Source of the DNA: Malus domestica
Lineage: Eukaryota > Streptophyta > Magnoliopsida > Rosales > Rosaceae
Assembly: GCF_042453785.1 (NCBI RefSeq)
Contig: NC_091675.1
Location: 47,812,501 to 47,876,500, forward strand
DNA: 64,000 nucleotides
Reading direction: 5' to 3'
Within the stretch, counting starts at the first letter, position 1; each line of letters begins with the position of its first letter. Positions 23,736 through 37,100 of this stretch are shown here, one piece after another. The position numbers and the translations under genes were made by a program. The notes beneath the pieces were generated by a model that saw only the letters and a program-made list of their open reading frames with translations, had not been told where the DNA came from and ran no database searches.

Positions 23736-24557
23736 CTTACTTATAGGGGTGGGCGCGGTGCGGTTCGATGCGGTTTCGAGTGAAACCACAACCGAAATCG
23801 AAACTTTTTACGGTACGGTGTGGTGCGGTTTTGAAGCCAAAACCGAAATGAAACCAAACCGTTTGGTTCGGTTCGGTGCAGTTTCAAACGGTTTCGGTTT
23901 GGTTTTTGAGGAAAAAATGTACAATTTAAAATATACACCTATTTATGCATAAGACGATCTTATTTTTCTTATATATTAATTAATGAATATGCAGCAAAAT
24001 TGCAACAAAAACAGCAACAATGCAGCAAAAAACAGTGGCAAAACTGCAAAAAAAATGCAGCAAAAAACAGCACCAAAACTGCATAAAAACGCAGTAAAAC
24101 AACAGAAAAACAGCACCAAAACTGCAACAAAAAACTTAGCAAAGCTGCACCAAACATGCAGCAAAAAACTGCATGAAAACTGCAGAAAATCTGCACCAAA
24201 ACTGGAGCAAAAAATTGCAACAAAACTGCACCAAAAAGGAGTTTTAAGAAGATGAGTTAAGGAGATGTGTTTCAACCTTCAAGAGTCGATGGGCAAAACT
24301 AGATGATAATGATAGTCTAGTAACCTAGTTGAACTAATTAAAATTTTAAAATATAACATTTATTTATTAATTTTATTATATGGTGCGATTTTGGTTTCGG
24401 TGTGGTTTTGAAAACCCAAAACCGAAACCAAACCGTTTTCTTTGCCGCGGTTCGGTTTCGAAACCAAAACCGCAAAACCAAACCGTTCGGTGCGGTTTGA
24501 TTCGATTCGTGTTTCGGTTTCGGTTTTCGGTTCCAAGTGCCCACCCCTACTTACTTA
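23736..24557. mobile_element. non-autonomous hAT-type element with 8-bp target duplication
   Basis: The element proper is 23744-24549 (806 bp). It has 11-bp terminal inverted repeats TAGGGGTGGGC / GCCCACCCCTA and is flanked by CTTACTTA on both sides (23736-23743 and 24550-24557). An 8-bp duplication and a TAGGGGTGG-type end are hallmarks of the hAT superfamily. Both arms are built of reiterated GCGGTTCGGTTTCG/AACCG wording in opposite orientation. The core (about 23985-24240) is a minisatellite-like run of GCA(A/C)CAAAA units. It encodes no transposase; the open frames through it are products of the repeats. Confidence 0.9.
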
Positions 24558-25770
24558 GGCAGCCTACAGGTAGAGCTACGAGGGTCCGACGACCATATCC
24601 CCTAAAGAGAAACATGTCTACTTGTGGGTCATTTGGGTACCGTTTGGTACGTGAGACATGACGGAATAGAGTGGGACGAGACGTTCCGTCCCACGTTTGG
24701 TGTGCCTAAAACATGTGGAACATGCTGTATTACAGGACAAGTTTTGGGTGATTTTTCATTCCGCTTCCCCCCTATAACGACTTGTTTCATGTCCGTGGAA
24801 CATAAATTTATAACATTTAAAGACAAAAATACCCCTTGTCTTTTTCAATATTTACACCATCTAAATCATACAATAAACCCTAACTATCATCTTCTCTTCT
24901 CTGCCGCTGTGAACTTCTTCAACTCTGCATCTCCGCTTCGCAACCTTCCTCCTCATCCTCTTCCATGTAGCTTATCTGTGAACTTCAGCTTTGCATCTCC
25001 ATTCCAGGTTCGATCTAATTGTGATTGTGTAGCCTCTCGGTCTCTCTTTCTTTGTATTTTGTAGTGCTTCAATCTACCCAATATTGTATCTGCAACTGAA
25101 AATAACAAAATTGCTTCCAGGAGGTCCTTTAATTAATTTTGATGTAAATTTGAAGTGGCATTATTATTCTTTTCTGATTTGCTTGTTTCGATGTCATTAA
25201 CACCCAGTTCCTAATTTTGCTAAATTGCTTTTGTATTTTGCAGTGCTTCGATTTCTTTATATTCTTTTCTGATTTGCTTGTTTCGATTTCTTTGTATTTT
25301 GTAGTGCTTCGATCTGCCCAATACTGCATCTGCAACCAAAGATCCGCCTCTGTTTATTTGCTTCCACTCCCCCTATTGAGTAGTATTGCATTCAGAGGTA
25401 TCTCTCTATCTGGATTTATTTTTTCAATGTTCAAGTTTCGATTTTTATGTGCTAAAATCTATAAATCTGATGTCTTGGGGTTCTGTTGGATTGGATTGGG
25501 TTACATGTTTTGGATTTTCCTCTGTTGGATTGGGTTCTGTGTTATTTTTTTAAACCTAATACGTTTTTGTTGCCCCAAAAACTTATGTTGTGATGTTTCA
25601 TTTTTGAAAAGAGTTGTAGACATGGCAAAAGAAAGCTCTTTCAAGCATAAATATCCTCAGGGTTTATTTGTTTGCTAATTTGCTTTATATCTAGTTGTGT
25701 TACTCTTGCGTTTCGAATGAACTGGAGATCTCAAGTTCCTGCTGGGGAATGAGGAACCTCACCAACACTT

Positions 25771-26648
25771 ATCCCAGATGATTGCACGGAATCAAGATGG
25801 AAATGCTTAAAGGTAAGCATCATAGTAAAATCATTAATAACATAATTATTTGTAGTTGCTAATTAATATAAGTTTTTCTTTTGTCTGGGGTTGCTTAAAG
25901 GTAACATACATAGAGGTCATTGTGCCTGATGTCGATAGACCAAGATATAGAACAAGGAAGGGTCATATAGCAACTAATGTGTTAGGTGTATGCACACATG
26001 ACCTCAAATTCGTATATGTGTTATCCGGTTGGGAGGGATCAGCTACTGCTTCAAGAGTTCTTGGTGACGCTGTTACTAGAGCTAATGGTCTCAAGGTCCC
26101 AACTGGTAAGATAGACAAGTACCTAGTATTCTTCCTTACCTTTGTTGGCCAACAACTAAAATTTATTATCAACTAATATAGGTACATACTATTTGGTTGA
26201 TTCTGGATATACAAATGGTGAGGGTTTTCTGGCACCATATAGAGGCACTAGATACCATTTGCAAGAGTGGGAAGACAATGCACGTGCACCTGGGAATCGT
26301 GAAGAATATTTTAATATGAAACACTCACGTGCTAGGAATGTCATTGAGAGATGTTTTGGCCTTCTCAAAAGACGTTGGGCTATCTTGTGAAGTTCTTCCT
26401 ACTATCCAATCAAGATTCAGGGACGAATGATCATCGCATGTAGTTTACTTTATAATTTTATCAGAATGTATATGGCGGTTGATCCTGAGGAAAATGCAAG
26501 GCTTGCATTTGATGAATTGCCTATAATGGAAGATTTACCAGAAATATTAGCCTACATTGAAACCGTTGAGTCAAGCCAGACATGGACTCAATGGAAGGAT
26601 GATCTTGCAAGAGAAATATATGATGAGTGGAAAGGAATGAGAGCTTGA
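25771..26648 (+). pseudogene. Harbinger transposase (DDE_Tnp_4), disrupted
   Basis: Recognisable blocks are PDDCTESRWKCLK (25771-25812), then after an intron-like gap TYIEVIVPDVDRPRYRTRKG, NVLGVCTHDLKFVYVLSGWE and GSATASRVLGDAV. A second intron (26107-26181) leads to YYLVDSGYTNGEGFLAPYRG and RNVIERCFGLLKRRWAIL. The second Asp (VDSGY) and the Glu (NVIERCFG) of the catalytic triad are present. The first, normally in a GALDGT block just before YIEV, is missing: the sequence there reads GCLK then VTYIEV. A TGA at 26388-26390 interrupts the domain, and the same frame resumes as SSSYYPIKIQGRMIIACSLL to a stop at 26648. The N-terminal helix-turn-helix part is eroded. Confidence 0.85.
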
Positions 26649-27713
26649 AAATTGGTTGACATGATAGTTGTTGTAATTGTCTTTTATTGAGATGTGGACT
26701 CAATATAGTTGTTGTAATTGGTTTGAAAATTCATAACATCAAGACTATTGACATGTTTGTTATTGTTTTTTATTTGCTGGAATGAGTTGTTTCCGCATGG
26801 TGATTTTTTAATTGTATGATAAATTTTCCAATGTTTTAGATTATAAGAATGAATTGCATGATACTCTTCAATTATGCACAACTTTTTCTACTGATCAGTA
26901 GTACATTAGAATTCAGCATGAAATATCTTAAACTTGCAATTCGTAACATAGATCGATAGCTTTATACGTTTGCAGCAAACTGATTGCAATGGCCTTTTCA
27001 TTTCTTCATATTGTAGAATCAAGCATATGAATATAGAAGACAAACAAACGTTGGTTGCAATGGCATTTTCATTTCTTCATTTTAGTCCCTTCTTATTTGT
27101 CGTAAGTTGTCTTACTAGCTAATAATTAGGAGAATACTGCTGGAATTATTCCCAACAACTACAAGTGCTTGCAAAGACGCTAAATGAGTTAGTATCGTTT
27201 GTCCCATTTGGGGTATGTGTATTGAGTTTATGTTTCGATTGGAAAAATGGTGTATCGAAATAAGTAGACTTGAATTTGTAATGTGGTAATTGGGAGTTAT
27301 CTGGATGTTATGGCTGATAAAGCTTGATGTCTTTTTCTTTACTGAATGAGAGTTCTTTTGTTTATGGCTAAATGAGAGTTATCTGGATGTTATGGCTGAT
27401 AAAGCCTGGTCTTTTATTTGGTGTTCTCGTATACGCTTATCTCTCCTCCTTGTATATGGTTGTTCTATTGTTTAAGTGTTGAATGAATTACCATCTAAAA
27501 AAAACACGATGATTTGGAATTATCACGAAATTGTTCATCATTGCTTGCTGATCAATTATGTGGGTACCATACAGGGACGTCATCAAGTACTCATATTGTA
27601 GTACATTTTTTGGTTTCTTTCCTCCATCATAGTCTTACTTCTGTGCAAGGTAATTTTATTCTACCTTGATTTCTAGTAGGCAATAGATTATAATCTTACT
27701 AATATGTTTATTT

Positions 27714-28608
27714 GTGTTACTTATGTATTATATGGCTTCTTTGATAAATTATATGGCCACCTCACATAATTGGATTGATCATGAGGAGGATGTACTACTT
27801 ACCATCCTCGAGGAGATGGTTGCTGATGGTGTTAGGTGTGAGACTGGCAGTTTTAAGGCTGGTACTTTTGTAATGGTTGCCTCCAAGACGAGGGAACATA
27901 TTCCTGGCATTAATATAAAGTTGAAGCATATACAAAACAAATTGAAACATCTAAAAGAAAAGTATTCATCTGCATATGACATGATGAATACATCTGGATT
28001 TGGTTAGGATGATGAGAAAAAAATGTGTTGTTGTGGATAGTGACAAAATACTACATAAGTGGGTGAAGGTAAATTTTGTTTCTTATTCTTTCTCAATTAG
28101 TTGCTTTGAAAGTCTTAACCTTGATTTCTTTGGGTTCTTATTGTAGAAACATTCCAATGCATCTTGCAAACCAAATAAGCCATTCTCGTTGTATCTATGG
28201 TTATGTACAGTGTTTGGGAGAAACTAAGCCACATGTAGTATGGCTGAATTAGCAGCAGATGCAATCGAAAATATGGGTTTGGAAAGTGAGGATTGCGAGA
28301 CTTCCAAGATGCCTCTGCCTTCACCTACCCCATCTCCCTATATTGCTACATCTAGTGCATCTTAACCTGTTAGGAAAAGGAAGAGGAGTATGAATGATGG
28401 TGATGCAAATATTGTATCTGTTATCAGTGAAGGTTGGAATAAAGCTGTTACTAAAATGTAGAAATTAGGGGAAAGTTTTACTTTCGGATAAACGAAAGCT
28501 AGACTACCTTCTGAGCTTTAGGCAATGGGTCTTTCGTACGATCAGGTGCTAAGAATTTCAATGAAGTTAGCGAAATATATCGATCTGATGTGTATTTGGT
28601 CTACCTTA
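27714..28608 (+). pseudogene. MYB/SANT-like accessory gene of Harbinger element, disrupted
   Basis: HNWIDHEEDVLLTILEEMVA, followed by IPGINIKLKHIQNKLKHLKE and YSSAYDMMNTSGFG, matches the Myb_DNA-bind_3 domain found in the second ORF of plant PIF/Harbinger elements, where it is thought to bring transposase to DNA or the nucleus. A TAG at 28005-28007 stands where TGG (Trp) is expected. An extra A in the A-run at about 28016-28022 shifts the frame. Further stops occur near 28226, 28362, 28459, 28488 and 28518. The conserved C-terminal block GLSYDQVLRISMKLAK is still readable near 28528. Confidence 0.75.
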
Positions 28609-29377
28609 AATGACTCATAGAAGCTAGATTTCATTAAAGTGTTTATGGAAAGCCTTTGAGAATTTAGGGTTTTAGTATTTGTGGTTTTAGTACGATGAAC
28701 TTTATCAACTTCTAGTGTTTTCATTATTGCTTTAGCAACTTTAGCAAGACATTATTTGTTTTTTAAGTTAGGATGAATGTTTGATTTCGGATATTTCATG
28801 TTTAAGTTTTGGATATTTCATTTTCTTTGTTTAAGTTTTGAATGTTTAAACCCTAAAACATTTACGACATGCATGATCATTAAACTTATATATTTTTCAA
28901 CATTGCATGGCAACCATGACCATAGAGACAGAACGATCTCAGCCATCTCATTCATGCTAACCATCTCATTACGTCCAATGTTCACTGGCTCGAGGAAGTC
29001 TGACTTCATCAACCTAAACCATAGAAGACGTAAATTACAAATTTTAAAGGGGTTTGCATGTGGAACACAACATATACCTAATAAAATTTGGACCAAGAAA
29101 AACAAATAATGGATAAGCATATAGTGTTTAAATTTGAACAAGTTATAAAAAATAAAAAAAAAATAAAAAAAAGTCTTATCCCGTTCCACGCATAAATATT
29201 GTACCAAATAACATATGGAACATGGGTATTTTAGTCATTTAATCTTTTGGTTCCGTTCCATCCATGCGTTACCAAACGCAGAACGGAACAACCGTCTTGT
29301 TCCTTCCTGCGTATACCAAACATAACACGAAACATCCATTTTGTCTCGTCCCTGTCTGCGTACCAATCGGTACCTTG

Positions 29378-32300
29378 AGTTGGATCAACCTACTTCATAC
29401 ACAAAGGGTCGGTCGAGACACTTGAATCTTAACTAGCCTCATTTGAGTTGGATCAGCCTACATCATGCACGAGCAGATACCACCCATACCTTCCTAATAT
29501 GATGTAAAGGTATTGCGAAACCGCTTGAAGATCCAACAAGAAAGAAGTGAACAAAATAGCTTGACTGCCTCAAAGATTAAAGTTATAATCTTTACACCTT
29601 CATTTGTGGGATCAGATCAAATTATGGGTCTAGAAAAGGGGCAAGCATGACTATCTAAGGCATGGCGCGAAACAAGACCTATAAAAATCGATACCCAAAT
29701 CTGTCTCGAATTAATATCCGAAGCTAACCTCATCAATACTTGTTACACAAATTCACTATAAACCGACTAGTCAACTTCCTTCTACTCCCAACCAATGGCG
29801 GACTAAGGCCCATTGAAGAAAATTATGGTATTATCTTAGGAAAGTAGTTTTGAAAGAACGTTCCATTTGGTCAAAACGACAGACATTTATTTTCATTCAT
29901 TCTATCAACCCAAGCAATGTTTTAAAAATTGGCCTAGGCGCTCGATGGTGGTGTTTTGATTCGATTCAAGCCAAAATGTTCAGAAAATCAAGGAGGATTT
30001 AGGCGGCTCTAGACGGCAGTCTAGGCAATGTGAGCGGTGTGGACATTCAGCGGAAACATCAACCTGCTATCGAACAACTCGCATCGATTTGCTTTGCTTA
30101 CTGTGAATCTCGAAACGATGTACACCAATGGTTTAGATATCGACTGATAAGGTCGGATTTCAAACTTAATGAAAGCCAAAATCAACCAAAAGCAGAAAAA
30201 TCAAAGCCAAATCACCATTGGCGGGCTGAGATGCAGACCTTCGCGAGGAAGAAGAAGTCTCTGAACTATTCTATTTTTTTCTAAGAGATGACGTCGTCTA
30301 GGTAGTTAGTAAAGTGAAATGTGTTTGTGGAAAAGTGAAACAAGCAGGTTTGGTGTTTATGTGGCATTAAATCCCTAATTCCTAGAATCCTAATGCTTTA
30401 TAATTATAGAAAAAATAGAAAAAGAAAATTATTCCTAAAATCCTAATACCACGTAATCACACATAAAAGAGAATTGTTAATAAAAGTTATTCAAATACTC
30501 ATAATATTTAGTGTGTACTATAATTTGTAATTAAATATATGTAACATATATACTTTTTAGTTATGTATTTCTTAGATGAGTTATATATGGTTTTTAGTAT
30601 AATGATATAACCTAATTTTTATACAAAATATATTATTTTTTAAGTATAAGTGTGCACTTATTTATTTTTTATACAATAAATTTCCTTAAACCGCCTAATT
30701 TGCCTGAACCCAAGGCTTCAACAAGTAGCTTTGCTTCTTCCCCAGATCTGAATAGTGCATAAGGGATCTATTCTTGCTGGTCGAGCCCATTTCTCACAAC
30801 TTCAGCGCAAGGAAATGGAATTGTTCCATGATATACTCCTTTAGGTAATTTAAAACATTCACATATACATGCAGTTAACGGAAGAGCAACAACCTTCCAT
30901 TCTTCAACGGACTAATCTACTTAGCCCATTAGGGTTAAAGTAGCAGTCTGCTCACACAATCAATATAATTTCATCACATTGATTATAATTCACGTGCCAT
31001 ACTTTGATTGGACGTAGTTAATTTATGTCTTCACACCACCATCATGAGTAACCCTTCCCTTCTCTCTTATTTGAGAATTTACTTTTTCACTTCGGGGGAA
31101 GTGGGTTGATTTGATCTTTGTTTCGCTATATATTAGAGGAGATAGTGAATGGGTTGATGGGATGAAATGTGAGTACATTTTTTTGTAACGCCCCAAAATA
31201 TTCGGAAGCTAAACATAGTGGTAGGCCAAAACAAAGCCATGGTTAATCTTTAGTCTATTAACCACAATGAGTTTCCTTATTTGAAACTTACTCATAAAAT
31301 TTACTTTGGTTGGATCTAACTTTAGAGTTAGATTGCCTACGTACCATGTGAAGGGATTAAGCTAATCGTAGTTCACAATCATATTTAAACCGTTTACTAT
31401 AACATTCAAGTGGTGGACATTAACGAAACTAGGTTCAAACTATAGAATTTCATTGAACGGATATCAAATATAGAATTAGAGTATCAAATTTAACCTAAAA
31501 AGACAAAGTCGGCCCACTGGCCACGCGCTGTCGCATGCGGCAGTTTTTGGTGAATGAAAACCAAAATTTCTGACCAACTCCAAAAATCACCAAATTTCAC
31601 AGGATTGTAGAACATAACAAAGGGAAAGATTTTCATACCTGCGACAGAGTTTAATTTCGTAAGGAATTTCCTGAAATCCGTGAGAGGCTGCCGGAAACCC
31701 TAGGATTGGTGCCCTTCAAATTGTCATCCACTTGGACTCCAACGCCTCAATCAATGCTTAGGATTTGTTCCTGGGTTCAAGGGGAATCTACTAGTGTTGG
31801 TGGTCAAGGGAATAACCTTCAAAAACAGTGGATCGCCACCGCGGAATCCACGAACTCGCCGGAGGAGTTCATTACTAAATTGGGATAAAACTGAGTCGAG
31901 TTTGGGTGGGAATTAAAGATGAAAGGTCGGTGAGTAGTGTGGTGGTGATGGGTGGTTTCATCTCGTCGAAAAATCGACGGAAATGACTTCGGAAATTTCG
32001 CGAGGGACCGGGTTGGAAATCGGGTCTCATGCGGGTCAAGGGGATCTGGGTGCTGGCTCCCCCTTCTCCCATTTTTTTCACATTTCCCTCCTTTCTTCCT
32101 CTCCTCCTTGGGTAACCCCCCCTCTAATTTCTCTCATTTCCTTCCCTTCTCCAATCACAGCCACACACATGGCTTTTCTTTGCCAGAATATTGATCTAGC
32201 AAGAGCCTTCTAGAAATTGATGGTCCAATAACCATTGTGCCTTTGTCTTTGCTCATTTATTACTCCTTTGTTATAATTCTGATTTACGAACAGTTCTCAC

Positions 32301-33076
32301 ATACGCGCTTATGAGATCGAGCTCTATCCAAATATGCCAAGAAATACAGTGAAACATGGAAGTAGTGAAATGATCAAATTACTCTTTCATGGTGTGCAAT
32401 GTTTCTATTTAACGACAATCTAGATGAAATGCATAGAACATAGAAGCCGAGGGAAATTAGCTAAAAAAAATTGTTTGAGTCCTTAACTCTCAACATAATG
32501 TTTTTTATTTAAGAATTAAAAAATCAAAAGTAGTTATCAAACAATGGAAACTGAAAACTCAATTGGAAACCAATAGACGAAAATGAAAAAAGATAAAATT
32601 ACAAGAACTCAAGTGGAAACCTCCATAATCTACAGGGCCTCTCAGTGCAATTTGGCCAAACAAAAGAACTCTTGGTTGATTCCACGCAGGATTTAAATAA
32701 TCAACGGCACTGAAGCGGATGGATGCCTTTTGACCAAATTGTCCTTTCGAGACATCCGGTAGCCAAATCTGCGCGCCGGCAAAATGACCAAGAGCACAAA
32801 AGAGCGCGATGGCAAGGAAACGCAAGGTTATTCGCGGGCATTCCCGTAATAACACCACCAACGGAGGCCATTTCCGTCAACGAAATAATTAACTACCAAC
32901 CAATCAATGTGTGAACCATGTCAAACGCCGGCCGCTCACGCCTAAAATACGTACCGAGAGAGAAAAGGCCAAAAAGCCGAACGCATTTCTCAACTGCAAC
33001 TCCCGAGCACACATCCATGGTGTGACTGGGTGTGGGAGCACCAAAATCCTCAAAAGTTCCTCAATTGGCGATTCCA
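29378..33076. other. intergenic upstream of PGI, repeat-derived, no supported gene
   Basis: A stretch near 29930-30025 with TAGGCGCTCGATGG and TAGGCGGCTCTAGACGG wording resembles a dispersed plant repeat. At 31184 the sequence TGTAACGCCCCAAAATATTC looks like the start of a gypsy-type LTR, but I find no matching end or target duplication. Several short frames at 31706-32213 lack family motifs. The final ~150 bp upstream of 33077 should be PGI 5' UTR. Confidence 0.4.
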
Positions 33077-34036
33077 ATGGCTTCAATCTCCGGCATTTAC
33101 TCTGCTTCTCCGACGATCACGCGCCACCTGAAACCGGCGAGTTCGCTGCGGAAGGATTCCGCTTCGGTTTCTGTTGCGTTTCCCGGCCGGATCAAATCGG
33201 CCGATCGCGGCTTTGCTCTGTCGGTGGCTCGGGACGTCTCGGCGGAGTTAGCGAAGACCACCGATGGGGCTCCGAGTAAGAAGAAGGGGCTGGTGAAGGA
33301 CCCACACGCTCTGTGGCGGAGGTACGTTGACTGGCTGTACCAGCACAAGGAGCTCGGGTTGTTTCTGGATGTGAGTCGGGTCGGGTTCACGGACGAGTTC
33401 GTTTCCGAAATGGAGCCCCGGTTCCAGGCGGCGTTCAAGGCCATGGAGGAGCTGGAGAAGGGCGCGATTGCTAATCCCGATGAGCGCCGCATGGTCGGCC
33501 ATTACTGGCTCCGAAACCCAAAGCTCGCCCCCACCTCGTTCCTCAGGTTGCAGATTGAGAAGACCCTCGAGGCACTTCTGAAGTTCTCGAACGACGTCGT
33601 CAGCGGTAAGGTCAGATTTTTGTGTTTTAATTGGTTAATCTGATTAGTTACTGATAGTTTGATAAATAGATATGTTCGTATGATAATTTGATGAAATGGG
33701 ATTTGTTGGAAATTGCAGATTAAGCCGCCATCTTCGCCGGAAGGTCGGTTTACTCAGATACTATCAGTTGGAATTGGAGGCTCAGCACTTGGACCACAGT
33801 TCGTTGCTGAGGCATTAGCTCCGGATAACCCTCCTCTTAAGGTACATTTATAAGTGCATTGTGCTTTCTGCCCACATGCAAGCTTTTCTGTCACATTATA
33901 GACTTCCCCCTTCGAACTAAAATCGGTGTACCATATTTACATGCTTGAAGAATGCTAAGATTCGGTCCTGGTATGAAATATGCTAGCTACTGGGTGTAGT
34001 TCAATGCCAATCATTCTATCCCCTCCTATTTTGATC

Positions 34037-34101
<65 letters not shown>

Positions 34102-37100
34102 CAAATGATTATTTTTGTTTTTGTCTTGTTTGCAGATAAGATTTATTGACAATACCGATCCAGGAGGAATTGATCATCAGATTGCACAGCTTGGGCCCGA
34201 GCTGGCTTCAACACTTGTCATTGTGATTTCAAAGGTTTGAATACAAAATCTCTTTGCCCTTTTTCTGTTATTATGCATTAATTGTACTACACGTCCGGTG
34301 AAATAGGTGTGATGGTATGGTTTAAAACACATCTAATTAGTGCTTGATAAACCTAAGAGAATATTTTTTACTTTACGCTATAACGAACAATTTTACTTCA
34401 TCCACACTTTCCTGACAAAGCCACATGGACTGCAGATTTTTTCCAATTAGTTTGTAGTATCCCCAGAGGTCGCACTTGGTGCGATGGCAAGTGCCTTCGC
34501 CCATGAGCGGTAGGTCTCGGGTTCGAGACTTGGGAGCAGCCTCTCCATAAATGGGGGTAAGGTTAGCCGACATTCACCTCTCCCAGACCCTGCGTAAAGC
34601 GGGAGCCTTGTGCACTGGGTACGACCTTTTTTTTTAGTTTGTAGTATCCCCAGAGGTCGCACTTGGTGCGATGGCAAGTGCCTTCGCCCATGAGCGGTAG
34701 GTCTCGGGTTCGAGACTTGGGAGCAGCCTCTCCATAAATGGGGGTAAGGCTAGCCGACATTCACCTCTCCCAGACCCTGCGTAAAGCGGGAGCCTTGTGC
34801 ACTGGGTACGACCTTTTTTAGTTTGTAGTATCCCCATATTTACGAAAAATAAGCCTTTTGTGGTACCATAAATGTGAGAAACTAATATGAGAGGAGACAC
34901 AATGCGTACATTCAGTGTACATTTCCATCTAATTTTGTATTCTAAATTCTTTTTCTTGATTATGTTGTAATCCAAGTTGCTGATATGATGTCAATTTCAA
35001 ATTATTAATTTCAGAGTGGAGGTACTCCTGAAACTAGAAATGGGTTACTGGAAGTACAGAAGGCCTTCCGTGAGGCTGGCCTGAACTTTGCAAAACAGGT
35101 TTTGATCTCAGGTTTTTCTTTCTGCTTTATTAATGTTCTGACAGTCAACTTATCAAATGTTAAATCTCGTCATTATAGAAAACTAGAAATCTGTGATGGC
35201 GCTATTGGAGCTAGAGTTGTGGAGTAGGATATTAGGTTTATTAGGTTGTAGAAAGGTGATGTTAAGCTCTATTTTATTTATTTATTATCATTTATGGTGT
35301 CCAACACTTTGACTGACCAACATGCCACATGCATTAGGAAATCGCATTGATCATCTTCCTTTTCTATGATTTAAGATGATGGGGAGCATAGGTACCTGTC
35401 ATGGTATATTGTTCCTATTGGCTGTATCTTCAAAAACCTTTCCTTGAAAACACTATTGTTTTGTTCTGATTTGCCGGTTTTAGCCAACAATTCTAACAAA
35501 TCCCTTGCATTTCCTTTTGTCTAAAGTGATGGTTAAGCCTCTAACCTCTTATTTTAATGAGTGCTTTGGACTATTAATCAAAGGGGCTTAGTTGTCTACA
35601 CAACACCACCACCATTTGATGTTTAATTTCAATCAATTTTTATGGCTGGCTTCTTTTCATAATTTATAAGGAGTTTTAGAGCTATTTGGATTTCTCTATT
35701 TGTCTGTATCAGATTCCCTATTTTAAAGGTGAGATAGAACCTCATTGATCGAACTTTCACCTCATATTTAGTGTTGGGCAGTGCTTGCTGCTATATGGTG
35801 ATGTAACTTGTAGTTTCATTTTTGCCAGTACTCTTATTTAGGTCTTTCTTCTCTTATTGTAATCGTCAACTTGTCATGTATTGCTATGTGCATGTGTAGG
35901 GTGTCGCTATAACTCAAGAAAATTCATTATTGGACAACACTGCCAGAATTGAGGGATGGTTAGCTAGATTCCCCATGTTTGACTGGGTTGGTGGCAGAAC
36001 ATCTGAAATGTCTGCAGTTGGTCTTCTTCCGGCAGCACTGCAGGTTGTAGACCTTAAATTCAGGTTTTGATATGATCATCATTCATTTTTATCATGGGTA
36101 ACTCTTATATAATTTATCCTCTTCAGGGGATTGATATTAAAGAAATGCTCGCTGGTGGAGACTTGATGGATGAGGCAAACCGAACCACTGTGGTGAGCAT
36201 CAGTTTGCTAGCTCTGTTCTTTATGGTTGATTGGATATAGTGCTGCCTGGTTGGTCAGAGCAAATTTTCTGAATCACAATGTCAGTGGGGTTGTATACGA
36301 TAGTTTACAGATTGAAAAAATCATTTTTTCTATTTTGATGGATAATTCTGCTGTTTTGCAAATTTTTCTATAATTTAACTTGATGTAATAGGAGTTGTGT
36401 AATATAGGTGTGAACCCTTTTCGGTTGGAAATTATTCCTTTACCTTGTAATGAAAAAAAAGTACCCAGCTGGCAGTAAAAAAAAAATTAAATAGAAGTAC
36501 TGGCTGAGCTGCACCTTTCAGAGAACCTTCAGTGAAGTCAATTCCAGTGTACTTATGTGCCTTACACCACTGGCTCCTCCAATTTGATAGTTCTCTTTGG
36601 AGAAGTCATCGACTTACCTGCTCTCTTGCTGCTATATTCTGTTACTCTCAGCAGTAAAGTTATTTCTTCTTTTTAGTTTTTGGTAATACAGTTAGTCGTT
36701 TTCCCCAGCGGTGAATGATTTTCCAGTCTGACCTCAAGTTGAACTCCATGAGAGTAAAATTGCATAATTAAGTGGGAAGTAATGAGTAATGACTAGTTAT
36801 GTTGTTTGGCTAGTACCCGAAATAGGAGTGGAAAACAAATAACCAATGTATTTCATGCTTTTTGGTTCAGCTTAGGAATAATCCGGCTGCGTTGCTTGCT
36901 TTATGCTGGTATTGGGCTTCTGATGGGGTGGGATCAAAGGTACTTTTTATTTGCTCTATTCTATACTCCCTAAATACTATCAAATTTTAGTGTGATCTCT
37001 TAGTGATGCTGTCCATTTCGAAGTTTCTAAATGTTTGCTCTTCCCACTTTGTCAGGATATGGTTGTTCTTCCTTACAAGGATAGCCTATTATTATTTAGT

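Larger units (their letters stand above)
24636..29374 (+). mobile_element. PIF/Harbinger-type DNA transposon, decayed
   Basis: The termini are GGTACCGTTTGGTACG at the left and CGTACCAATCGGTACC at the right, which are inverted repeats with one mismatch in 16. TTG flanks both sides (24633-24635 and 29375-29377), the 3-bp duplication expected for this superfamily. Sub-terminal motifs (GACGAGAC, CGTTTGGT) also recur inverted. It carries both genes typical of the superfamily on the plus strand: a DDE_Tnp_4 transposase (25771-26648) and a MYB/SANT-like protein gene (27714-28608). Both are mutated, so the copy is not autonomous. Length is 4,739 bp. It starts 78 bp beyond the hAT element. Confidence 0.88.

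Noticed and set aside
23749..24275. Long Asn/Lys/Gln- and Phe/Cys-rich frames on both strands
   Set aside because: They arise from the minisatellite core and arrays of the hAT element, open on both strands, with no domain.
25217..25678. 153-codon hydrophobic frame inside the Harbinger element
   Set aside because: Repeated TTTGTATTTTGTAGTGCTTCG wording and low-complexity composition; no transposon protein domain.
31184..32240. Possible gypsy LTR beginning TGTAACGCCCC
   Set aside because: No matching 3' end, inverted terminus or target duplication could be found, so it is only mentioned in the intergenic note.
33097..33502. Long minus-strand frames over PGI exon 1
   Set aside because: Shadows of the GC-rich coding exon on the opposite strand.
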